From positions 18,649,012-18,713,011 of the forward strand of contig NW_022145615.1 in the NCBI RefSeq assembly GCF_000002235.5: DNA of 64,000 nt, written 5' to 3'. This document shows, one piece after another, positions 23,050 to 33,520 of the stretch. How positions within the stretch are numbered: the stretch's first letter is position 1; the number at the start of each line of letters is the position of its first letter. The translations under genes and the position numbers were made by a program. Source of the stretch: Strongylocentrotus purpuratus (lineage: Eukaryota > Echinodermata > Echinoidea > Camarodonta > Strongylocentrotidae). The notes beneath the pieces are model-generated. The model saw only the letters and a program-made list of their open reading frames with translations. It was not told where the DNA came from and did not search any database.

Positions 23050-25707
23050 AAATTTAGAGTCCCAAGTTGTCTCTAAGTTGATTACAAGCTACATGTACAT
23101 GTACATGTAAATCTTTTGTTTGAGTCAAGGGGTATACCTTGATAAACAAATTATAATAATGCTTTCTATTCTATTTTGATCAATTTCAAGATCTAAAATA
23201 AAATAAATTCAAAGAAATCAGAAAAAATAATACTAATACGGAAAAAAAGAAAGTAGGTCAGGATATGCTATCTTATATTCTTGCTAGTTGCTCTGCTTCT
23301 CTTAGTTTGTAGATCATGAATATGAGTTACCTTGCCCTTTGTGGGCTGTATACCCAAGAGATAGAACTGTGTTTTCTTGTTTTCTCTGATTTCTTTGAAA
23401 AATTGCATTTTAGACGGGGACTCGATTAAAAATAGAATTGAAAGCATTACAAAAATAAAAATAAAATCCCTTATATATCTATTTTCTCTCCTGTTCTCTC
23501 CAACAAAAAACAGCACGACTAGCTCCGACACTTTGTGATACACCCAATCATTGATTCTAGTCCAATTATGTGCAATCTTAGAACCGGCAAACTGTAAATT
23601 GGATAGTAATTTGAGGCCCGGCCCAGCCCTGGTTAGATTCCTTGATCTCTCAAGGGGCTGAGTTAAATACGATTAAGGGGTAGCAATCAGTCATCTATTC
23701 CTTCCCTTGTGATTTTGTGTCCACCCAGAAAAAGATTAAAAAGTTGACCATTTCTAGGTCTTAGACATTCTACTGGTTAAAAGAAGAAGAAAAGGGTTGG
23801 TGAACAATTCTGAAGAGGTATATTAAATCTAGAAGTACGAGTTGCAATGGGAAGGTTGTCCATGTATTGATTTCAGGAGTTGTTAGCTGCTGTTTTCCTC
23901 TTTAAAATAAAGGTACTATTTGCAGGCCCCAAAAAATGAAAAGGTTAAATTCCAATGGCATTTGAAAGATAATACTAATTTAGAACTTCCCTCAAAACAA
24001 AAGGGCTTGAAACTTTCTTTACCGTAAGTGGGAAAATAACGGGTTTCCTTGCATAGTTTGAATAATAGGACTCTGTTAACGTTAACATTTCAAAGATAGG
24101 ACATACATGACATATTCATAATTCCTGCAAAGTTCTACAGAATTTGATGTTGGCTGCAAATGGGACATAGTACCTTTAAAAGAAGAAAAAAAGGGGGGGG
24201 GGCAATATCGTTGGTGTACAATTTTGAAGAGGTATATTTTAATTTTGAAGTGCGAGTTGCAATGAAAGGTTGTCCATGTATATTGATTTCAGGAATTCTT
24301 GGCTGCTGTTTTCCACTTTAAGACAACAAATATTTGAAAGCTTACAATGTTAGGACTAATTACACCCTGGGGAGTGTTTTACAAAGATCCGAAGTTGAAC
24401 TTATCTCTAAGTTGGACTTAACAATTATGGAAAGCCGTTAGCATCCTTGTAAATATTTTGTAAAAGTTATTTTAAGAAGCATATAATGTTGATTCAGATC
24501 ATTTATATTTTCTATTATCATGGGAGATGTCATGTTCTTGATGTGGAATTAATAAAAAGTCTAAGATACTTCATATTTCATTATACGGCTAGTAGGCTAC
24601 AAATGGCTCTCCAAATATTTAAGTCCAACTTAGAGTTAACTTCGACTAGGAATCTTTGTGAAACACCCCCCAGGTGTAAGATCATAGAAAATAAGTACAA
24701 GTTGTAAAACAGAGAGAAATCTAGAAGAAGATAAAAAAGAACTTGAATACACAGGAATAGTAAAATCGTACAGGAAAACAAAAAACAAGAAAACACACTG
24801 ATGCAACAACAATTGAACATGTTCTTTCACTTTCTCCAGAAATGGCATCTAATTGAGTAAATGATTAAATTAAGGTAGGGGCACCTTTCACACTATCAAA
24901 TAGTACGCTTATTGCCATAACTTTTCACAGAACTACAAGCAGACCTATAAACATGAATGCAAACAGTGAATACTAATTTCCATTGATGTCCTTTCACTGA
25001 ATACACCTTATGCTCATTGATAAAATGCTTTGGGGGGATTGGGGGGGGGGGGGGGTTGAGCATCCCTCAAAATGCAGACTCCATCACATGATTATATTAT
25101 AGATGCTGGATATATGCAACAGCAGTGGAGAATAGTACACTTATCAGGCTGGTTAGAGTCTAGATCATGGAAGTGGCACAAAATAACTATATAAGAAAGA
25201 AAAAAAAAGAAAAAAAAAAAAAAAAAGAAAGAAAGAAAGAAAGGAAGAAAGAAAGAAACCTGATGGTCCATATTTCATAAGGCTACATCATTATCGAAAC
25301 ATGAAATATAATTCAATCAATTCAATGGATTAAATCAAAAAGACACATTTCATTACTCACTCATAGCTAACGGCTCTGAAATTCTTCACACGCAGGAATG
25401 TTAACAATGACTTAGGAATGGAGTCCTTGTCCAGTAGGCCCTATGATAAATGAGAAAATAAACAATTCTATTAAATTGAAATTAAAGAGTGTAATCATGC
25501 TGTTATTAATTATAACTCTCACAATATTACCCTGAAAGTCTTTATATAGCTAACTGTGAATCAATTTAAAATTGTGGAGTCATGCTAATGTGCTTATATA
25601 AATTTCTGTTTAACATCTCCATGCAAGTATTTCAAGCAAACCTCATGTACAATGTAGGTCAGTTCTTATACAAAATATTTAAAAAATAGTGAGAAAGGGA
25701 ATGAGAA

Positions 25708-25739
<32 letters not shown>

Positions 25740-28700
25740 GGAGGTGAAATAGAGATGAGATAGAGAGGGAGAGAGAGAGATAATCCCTTTTCCTGGCAGA
25801 CAGTAAATGAAAACAATACATATCAAATTGCACACAGAACGCAATAGGCTGTACTAAATATCAGTATTCACTGCATTCATAATCGTGATCCAATATTAAA
25901 CTAATTTTACTCACTAAAATTTCACCATTTTGGCTGCATAGTTAGCAATGTTCTGACAAGTATAAATGCATGTTTTTGCTTTTGCATGAGCCTAACCCTT
26001 TTAGAATGGATGGGAGAATAACGATAATAAAAGATATATTTTGAAGTGATATTATTTGCAAAAAATCCTCTACATGTGCAAAACATGTAATTCTAAATGT
26101 GAAAATGTAATAAGTTAAAAAATTATGAACATAAAGAAGAGCGGCATTAATTACATGTAAATTGTAAAGTGGTATGCAACCTTGTGCTCCCTTTACTTGT
26201 AGCTACACATCTTCTACAGTGGCCTAATTAGGGCTGTCTTCATCAGCTCAAGATTGCCAAATATCCCGCTATTTTAACAATCCCAATTGCAAATTATCTA
26301 GTTAATTTGCATCTTCATCAGCTCGAAGTTGCAATTAGCGGGATATTGGTCGAGAAAATCATCCTAAGATATCTTGGGCTAGTTTGCAAAATATCCCGCT
26401 ATTTGTCCGGTACGTCTTCACCAGCCCGAGGACTCGCACTAGCGCAAATGCTGAGCAAAATATCTCAAGCCAATATCCCGGGCTTGAGTATCAAGTTCCG
26501 AGCCGAGTCTCCAGCTGATGAAAACGCGTTTTGTAACTTCTGGATTATTTCCCAAATGAGAAAAAGCTGGCTATTTGGCAATCTCGAGCTGATGAGGACA
26601 TACCTATTGATAGACAAGTTTAATTTATAATGTACATGACTGTATTCCCTCACCTGAAGGTAAGCTTCCAAGGTGACTCTCCGATGTTCCATACCTCTGG
26701 AGCTGAGCTGCCGTACTTTCTTTGGTGGAAAGTCAGGTGTGTCAAATTTCTTTTTCACCTAAGAATTGATCATAACAAATGGGAAATGCAGTGAACAGCA
26801 TGAATGCAGCAAAAACAAAGAAAGATTTTAAAAAGGGCAAACAAAATTGAAGAATAAACCAACCAAATCAAAACATACAAAACACACAAAATACTCCACT
26901 CAAAAAAACAGTATAAAAAAAAAAAAAAGAAAAAAAAAAAAAAAAAAGGGATGAGCAGTCAAGCATTGGGAAGTAATGTCATATCTTGAGCATTTTTAGA
27001 AGACAGTAATGAAGCAAAATAGCTAGTTAGTTCATTTCTTTTGACAAGAAATTATGCTGGTCAAGAGACTCAAGACTTAATATGGAGTTTTACGAGTAAC
27101 CCTCTTCTTTGAAAATTCTACAACAACTTAGGATAAAGGTGTAAACAATCTTCTAACATTGAAATACTAAATAATTATTCCTCCATGAAATATATCATTA
27201 TGTCACTAGTGTTTATGACAAATTTGTCATCACTACAAAATAATTCTGGTATATGCAGTGTTTTTAAATTACTATACTTAACGTAACATAAAAAACCCTC
27301 CTGTTACAACTAAACTTCTAACAACTTGACATAAAGTGGTGAAGTGTGACGTCATCAAAAATCTGTTTTTAGAATTTCTCAATTTTTTTTTCATTTTCCG
27401 AAAGAGCATCAAAAATAATGTTGAAAGCCAATTGAATATATGTTAAGTATTGGCTGAGATATGACCATCTGAATAAAACGATTTCCTATAGGGTCATATC
27501 TCAGCCAATACTTAACATATTCAATTGGCTTTCGACATTTGGACATTATTTTTGATGCTCTTTCGGAAAATGAAAAAAATAATTGAGAAATTCTTTTTTT
27601 TAAAAATGATGTCACAGCTTCGGTACTCTATTGAAAGAACAGCCAGGTTTGTAATTCAGCTCTGTAATTCAACAAACCTGTTTATGAAGGGCATGGAACT
27701 CTCTGTACCTCTTGTCAACCGAATGAATTCGTCCAGATACTTTAACATTGATCTGATACACCTGTATGAAAAATAAAGCAACTTATCTATTACTTGTTTT
27801 CTGCAGCAAATTATCTAAAACTATAATATCTATCTTTAAAATCACATATTTTTGTTAATGAAATAAAAATCTGATTTCTTGAGCCATACATGTGTACATG
27901 TATAGCATATTTATTTGATTTAGAGAATGAATATGGTTTCATACATGTAACCCCCTTCAATAGCCAGGAATCTAGGATTTTTGTTTACAATTACATGAAT
28001 GACAGAGCTTTGTTTACCTTGCACATGAATCATATTTACACAAAAACCTCTAATTGTGGTTTGTGATGTCAAGCATCACCAGAAGTTCATTCAAGGCTGG
28101 GGTGCTCTTTCAATTAACACTTGCATACATGTACATGTAAAAAGGAGCAGGAAGTATTGCTGAATTCTGCAACAGTCAGTGACACTTTCCACACCTTTTT
28201 TTCCAACAGTCAGCATCAAATTAATCAGCTTTTGTTGTCCACTGAAAATCAAATCCACTCAAAATCAAATATCTGCAAAACCAAGGAAATTTTCACCAAC
28301 AAAACTTGTAAGTTCCATTCTTCACTTATTTGTACTATTGACAGTCTAGGCCTAGAATCTAGATCTATTGTAAATTAAACAACATTGAACATCACTCTAG
28401 CAAAGCACTGATTAGACAGTCAATGCTAAATGACGTGTGATTGTTTATCATAACATTTGAAAGTATCATAGTCTATGGCAGGTTTTACAAAATATTGCGT
28501 GAATGTACTACAGGAGAGTGATACCCGTCTTAATGCACAGCCAGGATAGTATGCTGCTATGTGTGTAGGACTAGGATTCTAGGAAATTATCCCTGCAACC
28601 AATTCTACTCGACACACGAACTAACACAATTTTTAACGCCTGGGACTGTACACAAATTTACAGTCCTCCAAAAACACCTTATTTTCAACATTTAGACTTT

Positions 28701-28790
28701 ATAGTTTCACTAAAGACAATATCTCACCGTATAAGGCCTCTCATCATCGCTGACAACCTGCCGAAATCCTGGTATTGAGACTTGAATCAT
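16888..28790 (-). CDS. SNX24: PX-domain sorting nexin, SNX22/SNX24 type (five exons)
   Basis: Exons on the - strand are 28790-28728, 27761-27678, 26758-26654, 25440-25361 and 17026-16888. The phases join without conflict into 156 residues. The product starts MIQVSIPGFRQVV and continues through the PX core VDKRYREFHALHKQ (Arg39-Tyr40 being the phosphoinositide-contacting pair), the proline segment TPDFPPKKVR and the helix EHRRVTLEAYLQ (residues 73-84). The last exon encodes HQPVMVFESDPF and ends in a Ser-rich tail. Small PX-only proteins of this type bind PI3P on endosomes, and vertebrate SNX24 is about 169 residues. The shortfall falls between exon four and the last exon, where an acidic Ser-rich loop is expected, so a short phase-2 exon may be hidden in the 8.3-kb intron. 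SNX22 and SNX24 cannot be told apart here. The gene is convergent with MSH3. Confidence 0.88.
17112..17810 (+). mobile_element. tRNA-derived SINE split by a nested MITE
   Basis: A B-box-like GGGTTTGATCCC at 17161-17172 marks the tRNA-derived head. The body resumes at about 17564 with ATGTCCTTGAGCAAGGC, then CCAGGTGTTAGATGGGTACC, and ends in a TTATTATTAT tail. The same body order is seen uninterrupted at 60749-61100. The interruption is the family D MITE at 17180-17563. Confidence 0.75.
17180..17563. mobile_element. MITE family D, copy 1 (nested in SINE)
   Basis: A 384-bp element with ends AATAGGCCTGTCTTCATCAG and CTGATGAAAACAGGCCTATT, which are inverted repeats. Internal landmarks AAGATATCTTGGGCTAGTTT, ATCCCACTATTTGTCCGG and AGCCCGAAGACTCGCACTA recur in the copy at 26227-26609. 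No transposase frame is present. Confidence 0.85.
19669..19709 (+). repeat. Poly(G) run of 41
   Basis: An uninterrupted run of 41 G in a sorting nexin intron, closely followed by a T12 run. This is the longest of about twenty G or C homopolymers of ten or more in the window. Length may be affected by sequencing or assembly. Confidence 0.85.
19803..20118. mobile_element. MITE family E, copy 1
   Basis: A 316-bp element with ends CTGGGGGGTGTTTCACAAAG and the near-complement at 20080-20118 (TTAGGATAGTTGTTAAACAC then TCCCCAG). The inverted repeats extend about 70 bp each and include AACTCTAAGTTGGACTTAA. The interior is AT-rich. A sister copy lies at 24367-24673. Confidence 0.85.
20622..20892 (+). 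mobile_element. tRNA-derived SINE, copy 2
   Basis: The head has an A-box-like AAGTCGAGTGGTT and a B-box GTGGTTCGATCCC, ending CGGCACTAATGTCC. The body follows with AGGTAAATAGGTACCTGGCA, and the tail is GTGCTATATAAATGCC plus (TAT)n. The two promoter boxes are properly spaced for Pol III. Divergence in the head stems argues against a working tRNA gene. Confidence 0.8.
21005..22220 (+). repeat. Array of four 185-210 bp repeats, one unit interrupted by a MITE
   Basis: Units share CAGTTGGATGAATGTTAGT, CATGATGCAAGTTACTTATG, GAATGCTGCCAAATCAATG-like and GCTGCATGATGATGAATCTA blocks. They begin near 21010, 21216, 21806 and 22018. The second unit is split by the 401-bp family F element at 21266-21666. 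No coding capacity is apparent. Confidence 0.8.
21266..21666 (+). mobile_element. MITE family F, copy 1 (nested in repeat array)
   Basis: Ends are TTTAAAGATGAAGTTGAGTT and CCAGAACTCAACCTTCTCTT, inverted repeats with a TTAAAGA...TCTTTAA terminus. Copies lie at 53691-54083 (reverse orientation) and 40130-40520 (diverged). A frame through it looks protein-like (DCIVKETVWNRPEKVDHLAY), but it is shared only because the DNA is repeated. Confidence 0.85.
22997..23047 (+). repeat. (GA)n microsatellite
   Basis: A run of GA dinucleotides in a sorting nexin intron. Frames through it read as Arg-Glu repeats and are not genes. Confidence 0.85.
23778..24322 (+). repeat. Direct duplication of about 130-145 bp
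   Basis: TAAAAGAAGAAGAAAAGGG, GAAGAGGTATATT, GCGAGTTGCAATG-like, AAGGTTGTCCATGTAT and GCTGCTGTTTTCC blocks occur in order at 23778-23907 and 24176-24322. About 270 bp of unrelated sequence lies between. Confidence 0.75.
24367..24673. mobile_element. MITE family E, copy 2
   Basis: A 307-bp element with ends CTGGGGAGTGTTTTACAAAG and CTTTGTGAAACACCCCCCAG, inverted repeats matching the copy at 19803. It lies within the same long sorting nexin intron. Confidence 0.85.
25197..25260 (+). repeat. A-rich and (GAAA)n tract
   Basis: A homopurine stretch of A runs grading into GAAA repeats, about 100 bp downstream of the sorting nexin exon 25440-25361 in the gene's reading direction. Confidence 0.8.
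25705..25780 (+). repeat. (GA)n microsatellite
   Basis: Interrupted GA repeats within a sorting nexin intron. Confidence 0.85.
26227..26609. mobile_element. MITE family D, copy 2
   Basis: It matches the copy at 17180-17563 along its length, including GCTGTCTTCATCAGCTCAAG at the left end and CTCGAGCTGATGAGGACATA at the right. It sits 45 bp from the sorting nexin exon 26758-26654, just inside the following intron. Confidence 0.85.
26654..26758 (-). CDS. SNX24: SNX22/24-like exon 3 (end of PX phosphoinositide pocket)
   Basis: The exon lies between acceptor TTCTTAG and donor CAG/GTGAGG and is 105 nt, phase 0 at both ends. It encodes VKKKFDTPDFPPKKVRQLSS followed by RGMEHRRVTLEAYLQ. The spacing of the PPKK loop and the RRxxLExYLQ helix is diagnostic of PX domains. 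Confidence 0.9.
27331..27633. repeat. Palindromic MITE family B, copy 2
   Basis: A large hairpin. GAGCATCAAAAATAATGTTG through GTTAAGTATTGGCTGAGATA at left is mirrored by TATCTCAGCCAATACTTAAC and TTTTTGATGCTCTTTCGG at right. Outermost words are GTGACGTCATCAAAA and GATGTCACAGC. It lies 45 bp from sorting nexin exon 2. Confidence 0.85.
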
Positions 28791-28875
28791 GACTAATAAT
28801 TGGATGTTCACTTTAATAACATCGAGGGGATAAAAAGACGATACCCGATTCGATCAGTATCAAACGTTCGAGGTG

Positions 28876-28919
28876 GGGTGGTTTTTTTTTTTTTTTTTTT
28901 TTTGGGGGGGGGGGGGGGG
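28876..28919 (+). repeat. Poly(T)-poly(G) tract upstream of the sorting nexin
   Basis: A T run of about 23 runs straight into a G run of 17, about 90 bp upstream of the sorting nexin start codon. It may lie in its promoter or 5' UTR. Confidence 0.8.
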
Positions 28920-29752
28920 TGCATGGGACCTTCTTTTTCCTGGTTGGGTGGGGCCTGGGAGAATGGTAATTATATCCCTTCCCCCGGAACATTAACAGAT
29001 AGTTAAAGCTCGATCTAAACAAATATTCTTCCTAGTTGACTCTTCTGCATGGAGGGTTGTTGTTGTTGTTGGGTAATTGTTTATTGGCGTTCATATATAC
29101 GCCATAATTATTTTTAATTTTATAAGGAAAATCAGTTATAAATAAGAAAACTGAGGATAAAGATTTGTAATGATATAATTAAAAAGTAACGCAATTTTTT
29201 TAGGAGTCTCTGGATGGTTTGCAACTTCGTGTTTCTGCTTTTTTTTTTTAAAGTTTCATCTGGTCAGCCCGGTTTCGATGGCATGGAAAAACTAGCTTTG
29301 CCCGATGTGAAACAGGCTTCTCGGCTACTCGGCGTGCGTGCGCAGTGATCTTTTAATTTTATAACGCACGGTGCCTAGACCACTCAGAAACACAGAAACA
29401 CTATAAATTGAGACACATCGTACAGGGGCGCTCCTGAAACCGAATTTCCAATCCATTCAAGTAAATTGATATACAAATCTTATCACATTATCACTATTTG
29501 TAAGCAAACATTTAAGTGGGCTCTTTGTTAGTATCAATGCATAAAAATAGAACAATTGAAAAATTAACGTCTTTATTTAATATTATATATGGCCTATATA
29601 GGCCTATATATTACATACCTACATACATTATATTTCTTTATTTATTCCTCCTTTTATTCTCTTTATGAGAATCTCCTAAAGAAACGATAGGGAAAGAAGT
29701 ACTTTTGGCTTATTTTACTTTACTTGTAGGTAAACTTATTAGGTCTCTTGTT

Positions 29753-32700
29753 TTATTTGAAGCGACCTGTTCTATGGATATATAGTAGGATGGCATATTG
29801 AGCCTTCTGTGAAAACTTGAAAAGTATTCTTTTTGTTTCTTCTATTGTTTTGGTGTCTAAATCTGATAAAAGCATTGCTCGTTCAATGATATACTTATTA
29901 CAATAAAATATAAAATGTTCTTCTGTTTCACTGATGTTACAATAATCACAATATTCTGTTTCACTTAAACCCACTTTAGCCTTTTGTTGGTTCAGTTGAA
30001 GAACACCCATTCTCAATCTATGTAATATTACTTCACTGTATCTGTTTACCTTGATTGATATACATGAATGATTCTCAAATCGTTTTAAAGGTGATTCTAT
30101 CGTTTTCCATCTTTCTTCCCCAATTTCTCGTACTCTTTTACTCAGTATTGATTTCAGTTCTTGTACATTAAGATCATTGTTAATTTCTATGTTTTTCTTT
30201 AATGCTCTCTTAGCAAAACTATCTACTACTTCATTCCCTACTAGTCCACAGTGAGATGGGATCCATTCTAGCGTTATGTTTATACCTCTATAATGAAGAT
30301 GTGTTATTTTTATCAGTATTTCTATTACGAAATTTTCTTTTATCTGCGATTCTATTGCATTTATTGTACTCAGAGAGTCTGAAAGAATAACTATACCAAC
30401 ATAAATATTCAAGTTTTCAATCCAATCTAATGCCATAATAATGGCTACTTGTTCTGCCCTGTATGACGATGTGTCATTGTGTAATCGTTTCTGTTCATGA
30501 ATTTTCATCGCTGGTACGTAGAAGCCTGCTGCTGCGTTGCCTCTTTTAGGATCTTTAGATCCGTCTGTGTATATATGTAGGTGTGTTTTATATCTAGTGT
30601 TTATTACTTCTAAAGATTTGGCTTTTTGATAGTGTGGGTTGTCATTCTTGCTGATTAAAGTATGTAATTCAGTGGAGATGGTGGGTGGAATGTAATGCCA
30701 TGGTGGAAATGGTATTGGTCTGTTTTCTTCAACTTCATCCGATTCTTGAACTATTTTCTCGTTTAGAATTCTAAAACCAAAGGGCTTTTTTCCTTTCTTT
30801 TTTTTAAGATTTTCATACTGCCAACAGTTGATTGTACATTTTCGGACTGGGTGTTCGGGAGTAGATTTCACTTTAAAATAATATCTATTCGTCAGCATTT
30901 TTCTCCTTATATCTAGTGGTTCTTCTCCTGTTTCTTTAAGCAGGGATTGTAATGAAGTTCCAATAGGGCCACCAGTTATAATTTTTAAAGCCTGATATTG
31001 TACTGAGTTCAACGTATTCTTTACTAAGTTTGAAGCTGAATCGTATGCTTCACATCCATAGTCAAATAGTGAACGTATTAATGCTTTATATACAATAAGC
31101 ATAGAGTGGGAGTCATTTCCCCATGATATACCAGTTATTTTCTTCAAAATATTCAATTTTATTTTACATCTTTTTACTATATCCTGAATATGTGGTCTCC
31201 AACTTAATTTTTTATCAAACATTAAGCCTAGGAATTTGTGCTCCTGTACAAAAGGCAAGGGTACTCCTTCAAGATTCAGTTCACATTTTTTATTACTATT
31301 TGTAAATAGAAGCGAAACTGTTTTTTCATGAGATATTGAAATTCCCCAGTATTTAAACCATTCATTTAACCGATGTAGGTATGTTTGAACTTTGTCTTGA
31401 ACAAACGTTTCATTTTTACCTGATTTCCATATAGCACAGTCATCTGCAAATAATGATAAATTCACTTCCTTTTCCAATGGTATATCATGCATCATAATGT
31501 TGAATAAAATTGGGCTAAGGGCACTTCCTTGTGGTAATCCATTGGCTAGGGTAGATATTTTAGATAATGTCTGTCCATTCCTCACTTGGAAGGTTCTTTT
31601 CTGTAGTAAGTTCTGAATAAATGTATACATGTTTCCTTTCACTCCTAATTTGAGTAATTTATATAATAAACCATTGTACCACAACTTATCGTATGCCTTT
31701 GTTACATCTATAAAGCAGACTAGAGTATGTTCATGGTTCCCTAAGCTTTGCTGAATACTATTTTCAAGTAGTATAATATTATCTGTAGAGCTTCTTCCTT
31801 TTCTGAATCCGCTCTGTATGCTCGGAAAAATACTTTTATTTTCTAAATACCAATCTAGTCTTCTATAAACCATCTTTTCCAATATCTTTATAAAGATGGG
31901 AGTTAATGTTATTGGTCTATACGATGATGGTTTTTGTGGATCTTTACCTGCTTTTAGTATCGGTATCAAGATTCCGTGTTTACACTGTTGGGGGATGTTT
32001 CCACTTTCCCAAATCTTATTCATAATTTTTAACATTTTATTTTTAATCTGTACTGGTAACTTCTTGTAGATTTCATATCCAATTTTATCTTTTCCTGGTG
32101 CTGTATCTTTTTGATTTTTCAGGACTTGATTGAATTCTTGCATAGTAAATTTTTGATTCAAAGACTGATTTCTACGTTGTTCTTGATCGTCATTTACATT
32201 TTCTTGCATAATATATTCTTTAACTATATTTTCGGCTTCATTGTTTATTATTGTACTCTCACTAATATTTTCAAAATGATTAGCCATCACATTTACAACC
32301 TCTTGAGGATTTATTATTTCTTTCTCTTCGTATATTATCGATTTAATGTTTTTATTTTTCTTATTAGTCTTACTATTTTCTATTTTACGTATCATATTCC
32401 AAATGTCTGTCATTGATGTGAAACGAGTCATTTCCTTACAATAGGTGATCCAATAGTCTCGTTTTGCTTGTCTTTTGATCTTTTGTGCTTCTGCTTTCTT
32501 TATCAGGTAATCTTCTACATACTCTCCAGTTTTTCTTTTCTCTGCTAAATATCTTAGGTGATTTCTTTCTTTTATACTTTGTGAACATTCCTTGTTCCAC
32601 CAGGGAACAGGATTTTGTCTTCTTTTTGATTTCACTTTTCCTAGACGTATCATTATGTTATTCAAAGTTTCTACAAATATAATGTAAGCTTCTTCTACAT

Positions 32701-33520
32701 TATGTTCGTCTATATTTATCATCTCTTCTTCACATGCTTGTTGGAATGTTTCCCAATTAATATTAGCAAGTGACCAATTTATTTCTTCCGGATCAATCTT
32801 TGGAAGATCATTTTGATTTCCTATTTCTATCAATATAGGAAAATGATCACTTCCTAAAGTGGTAGATTCTACGTTCCAAGAAATCTTATGGGAAATATTA
32901 GGAGATGAAAAGCATAAATCTAATGCTGAACGCTTTGTCGTTCTATGGTCAATTCTTGTACCTTCCCCAAGGTTACAAATCGTAAAATCATGTTTCAACA
33001 TGTATTTTTCGATTATTTTTCCATTTCCGTCGGTCTTGTCACTACCCCATAAAGTATTATGTGCGTTAAAGTCTCCTAATATAATTTTTCTTTTAGCTTC
33101 TTTTGCATTTTTTGTTATATTATCCAATATCTGTGGTGTTATCTTTTTACATGGGTTATAAAAGTTCACCACTGTGTATATACATTGATTGAAATATATA
33201 TTCACCGTTTGACATTCTATGTCTTCATGTTCTGTAACTTTGTTATGTCCTAACGAATTATGGAAGTATATAGCACATCCACCTCGTATGCCTGTTTTTC
33301 TATTTCTATAAACTCCTTCATAATTATTTATATCAAAATTTTCGTTTTCTAATAGCCAAGTTTCTTGCACGCAAATTAAATGAATTATTTCTTGTCTATT
33401 ATTAATGTGAAGTCTCAGTTCGTCTCCGTGACCATTTATGCCCTGCGCATTCCATTGCAGTATATTTAGGGTCACGGAGGCGAACAGACTAAAATACCAG
33501 GTCAATAACATTTTGTTCAT
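29753..33520 (-). CDS. Retrotransposon ORF2: endonuclease, reverse transcriptase, RNase H
   Basis: An uninterrupted 1255-residue polyprotein. Residues 18-235 are an APE-type endonuclease (LNILQWNAQGI, VQETWL with Glu53, GDFNAHNTLWGS at 149, SDHFPI at 224). Residues 470-770 are the reverse transcriptase (YRPITLTPIFIKILEKM at 534, FIDVTKAYDKLW, NGLPQGSALSPILFN, catalytic FADD at 691-694). Residues 980-1110 are RNase H with Asp986 (YTDGS), Glu1023 (YRAE), Asp1048 (LSDS), His1090 (WIPSH) and Asp1100. A Cys-His cluster (CDYCN...HFIFYC) follows near the C-terminus. All catalytic residues are present, so this copy looks recent. The first Met lies in the 32-bp overlap with ORF1; initiation may instead depend on coupled translation. 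Confidence 0.93.
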   Translation of the reverse strand: MNKMLLTWYFSLFASVTLNILQWNAQGINGHGDELRLHINNRQEIIHLICVQETWLLENENFDINNYEGVYRNRKTGIRGGCAIYFHNSLGHNKVTEHEDIECQTVNIYFNQCIYTVVNFYNPCKKITPQILDNITKNAKEAKRKIILGDFNAHNTLWGSDKTDGNGKIIEKYMLKHDFTICNLGEGTRIDHRTTKRSALDLCFSSPNISHKISWNVESTTLGSDHFPILIEIGNQNDLPKIDPEEINWSLANINWETFQQACEEEMINIDEHNVEEAYIIFVETLNNIMIRLGKVKSKRRQNPVPWWNKECSQSIKERNHLRYLAEKRKTGEYVEDYLIKKAEAQKIKRQAKRDYWITYCKEMTRFTSMTDIWNMIRKIENSKTNKKNKNIKSIIYEEKEIINPQEVVNVMANHFENISESTIINNEAENIVKEYIMQENVNDDQEQRRNQSLNQKFTMQEFNQVLKNQKDTAPGKDKIGYEIYKKLPVQIKNKMLKIMNKIWESGNIPQQCKHGILIPILKAGKDPQKPSSYRPITLTPIFIKILEKMVYRRLDWYLENKSIFPSIQSGFRKGRSSTDNIILLENSIQQSLGNHEHTLVCFIDVTKAYDKLWYNGLLYKLLKLGVKGNMYTFIQNLLQKRTFQVRNGQTLSKISTLANGLPQGSALSPILFNIMMHDIPLEKEVNLSLFADDCAIWKSGKNETFVQDKVQTYLHRLNEWFKYWGISISHEKTVSLLFTNSNKKCELNLEGVPLPFVQEHKFLGLMFDKKLSWRPHIQDIVKRCKIKLNILKKITGISWGNDSHSMLIVYKALIRSLFDYGCEAYDSASNLVKNTLNSVQYQALKIITGGPIGTSLQSLLKETGEEPLDIRRKMLTNRYYFKVKSTPEHPVRKCTINCWQYENLKKKKGKKPFGFRILNEKIVQESDEVEENRPIPFPPWHYIPPTISTELHTLISKNDNPHYQKAKSLEVINTRYKTHLHIYTDGSKDPKRGNAAAGFYVPAMKIHEQKRLHNDTSSYRAEQVAIIMALDWIENLNIYVGIVILSDSLSTINAIESQIKENFVIEILIKITHLHYRGINITLEWIPSHCGLVGNEVVDSFAKRALKKNIEINNDLNVQELKSILSKRVREIGEERWKTIESPLKRFENHSCISIKVNRYSEVILHRLRMGVLQLNQQKAKVGLSETEYCDYCNISETEEHFIFYCNKYIIERAMLLSDLDTKTIEETKRILFKFSQKAQYAILLYIHRTGRFK

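Noticed and set aside
31123..33161. Several + strand frames of 60-100 codons
   Set aside because: Antisense shadows of the retrotransposon ORF2.
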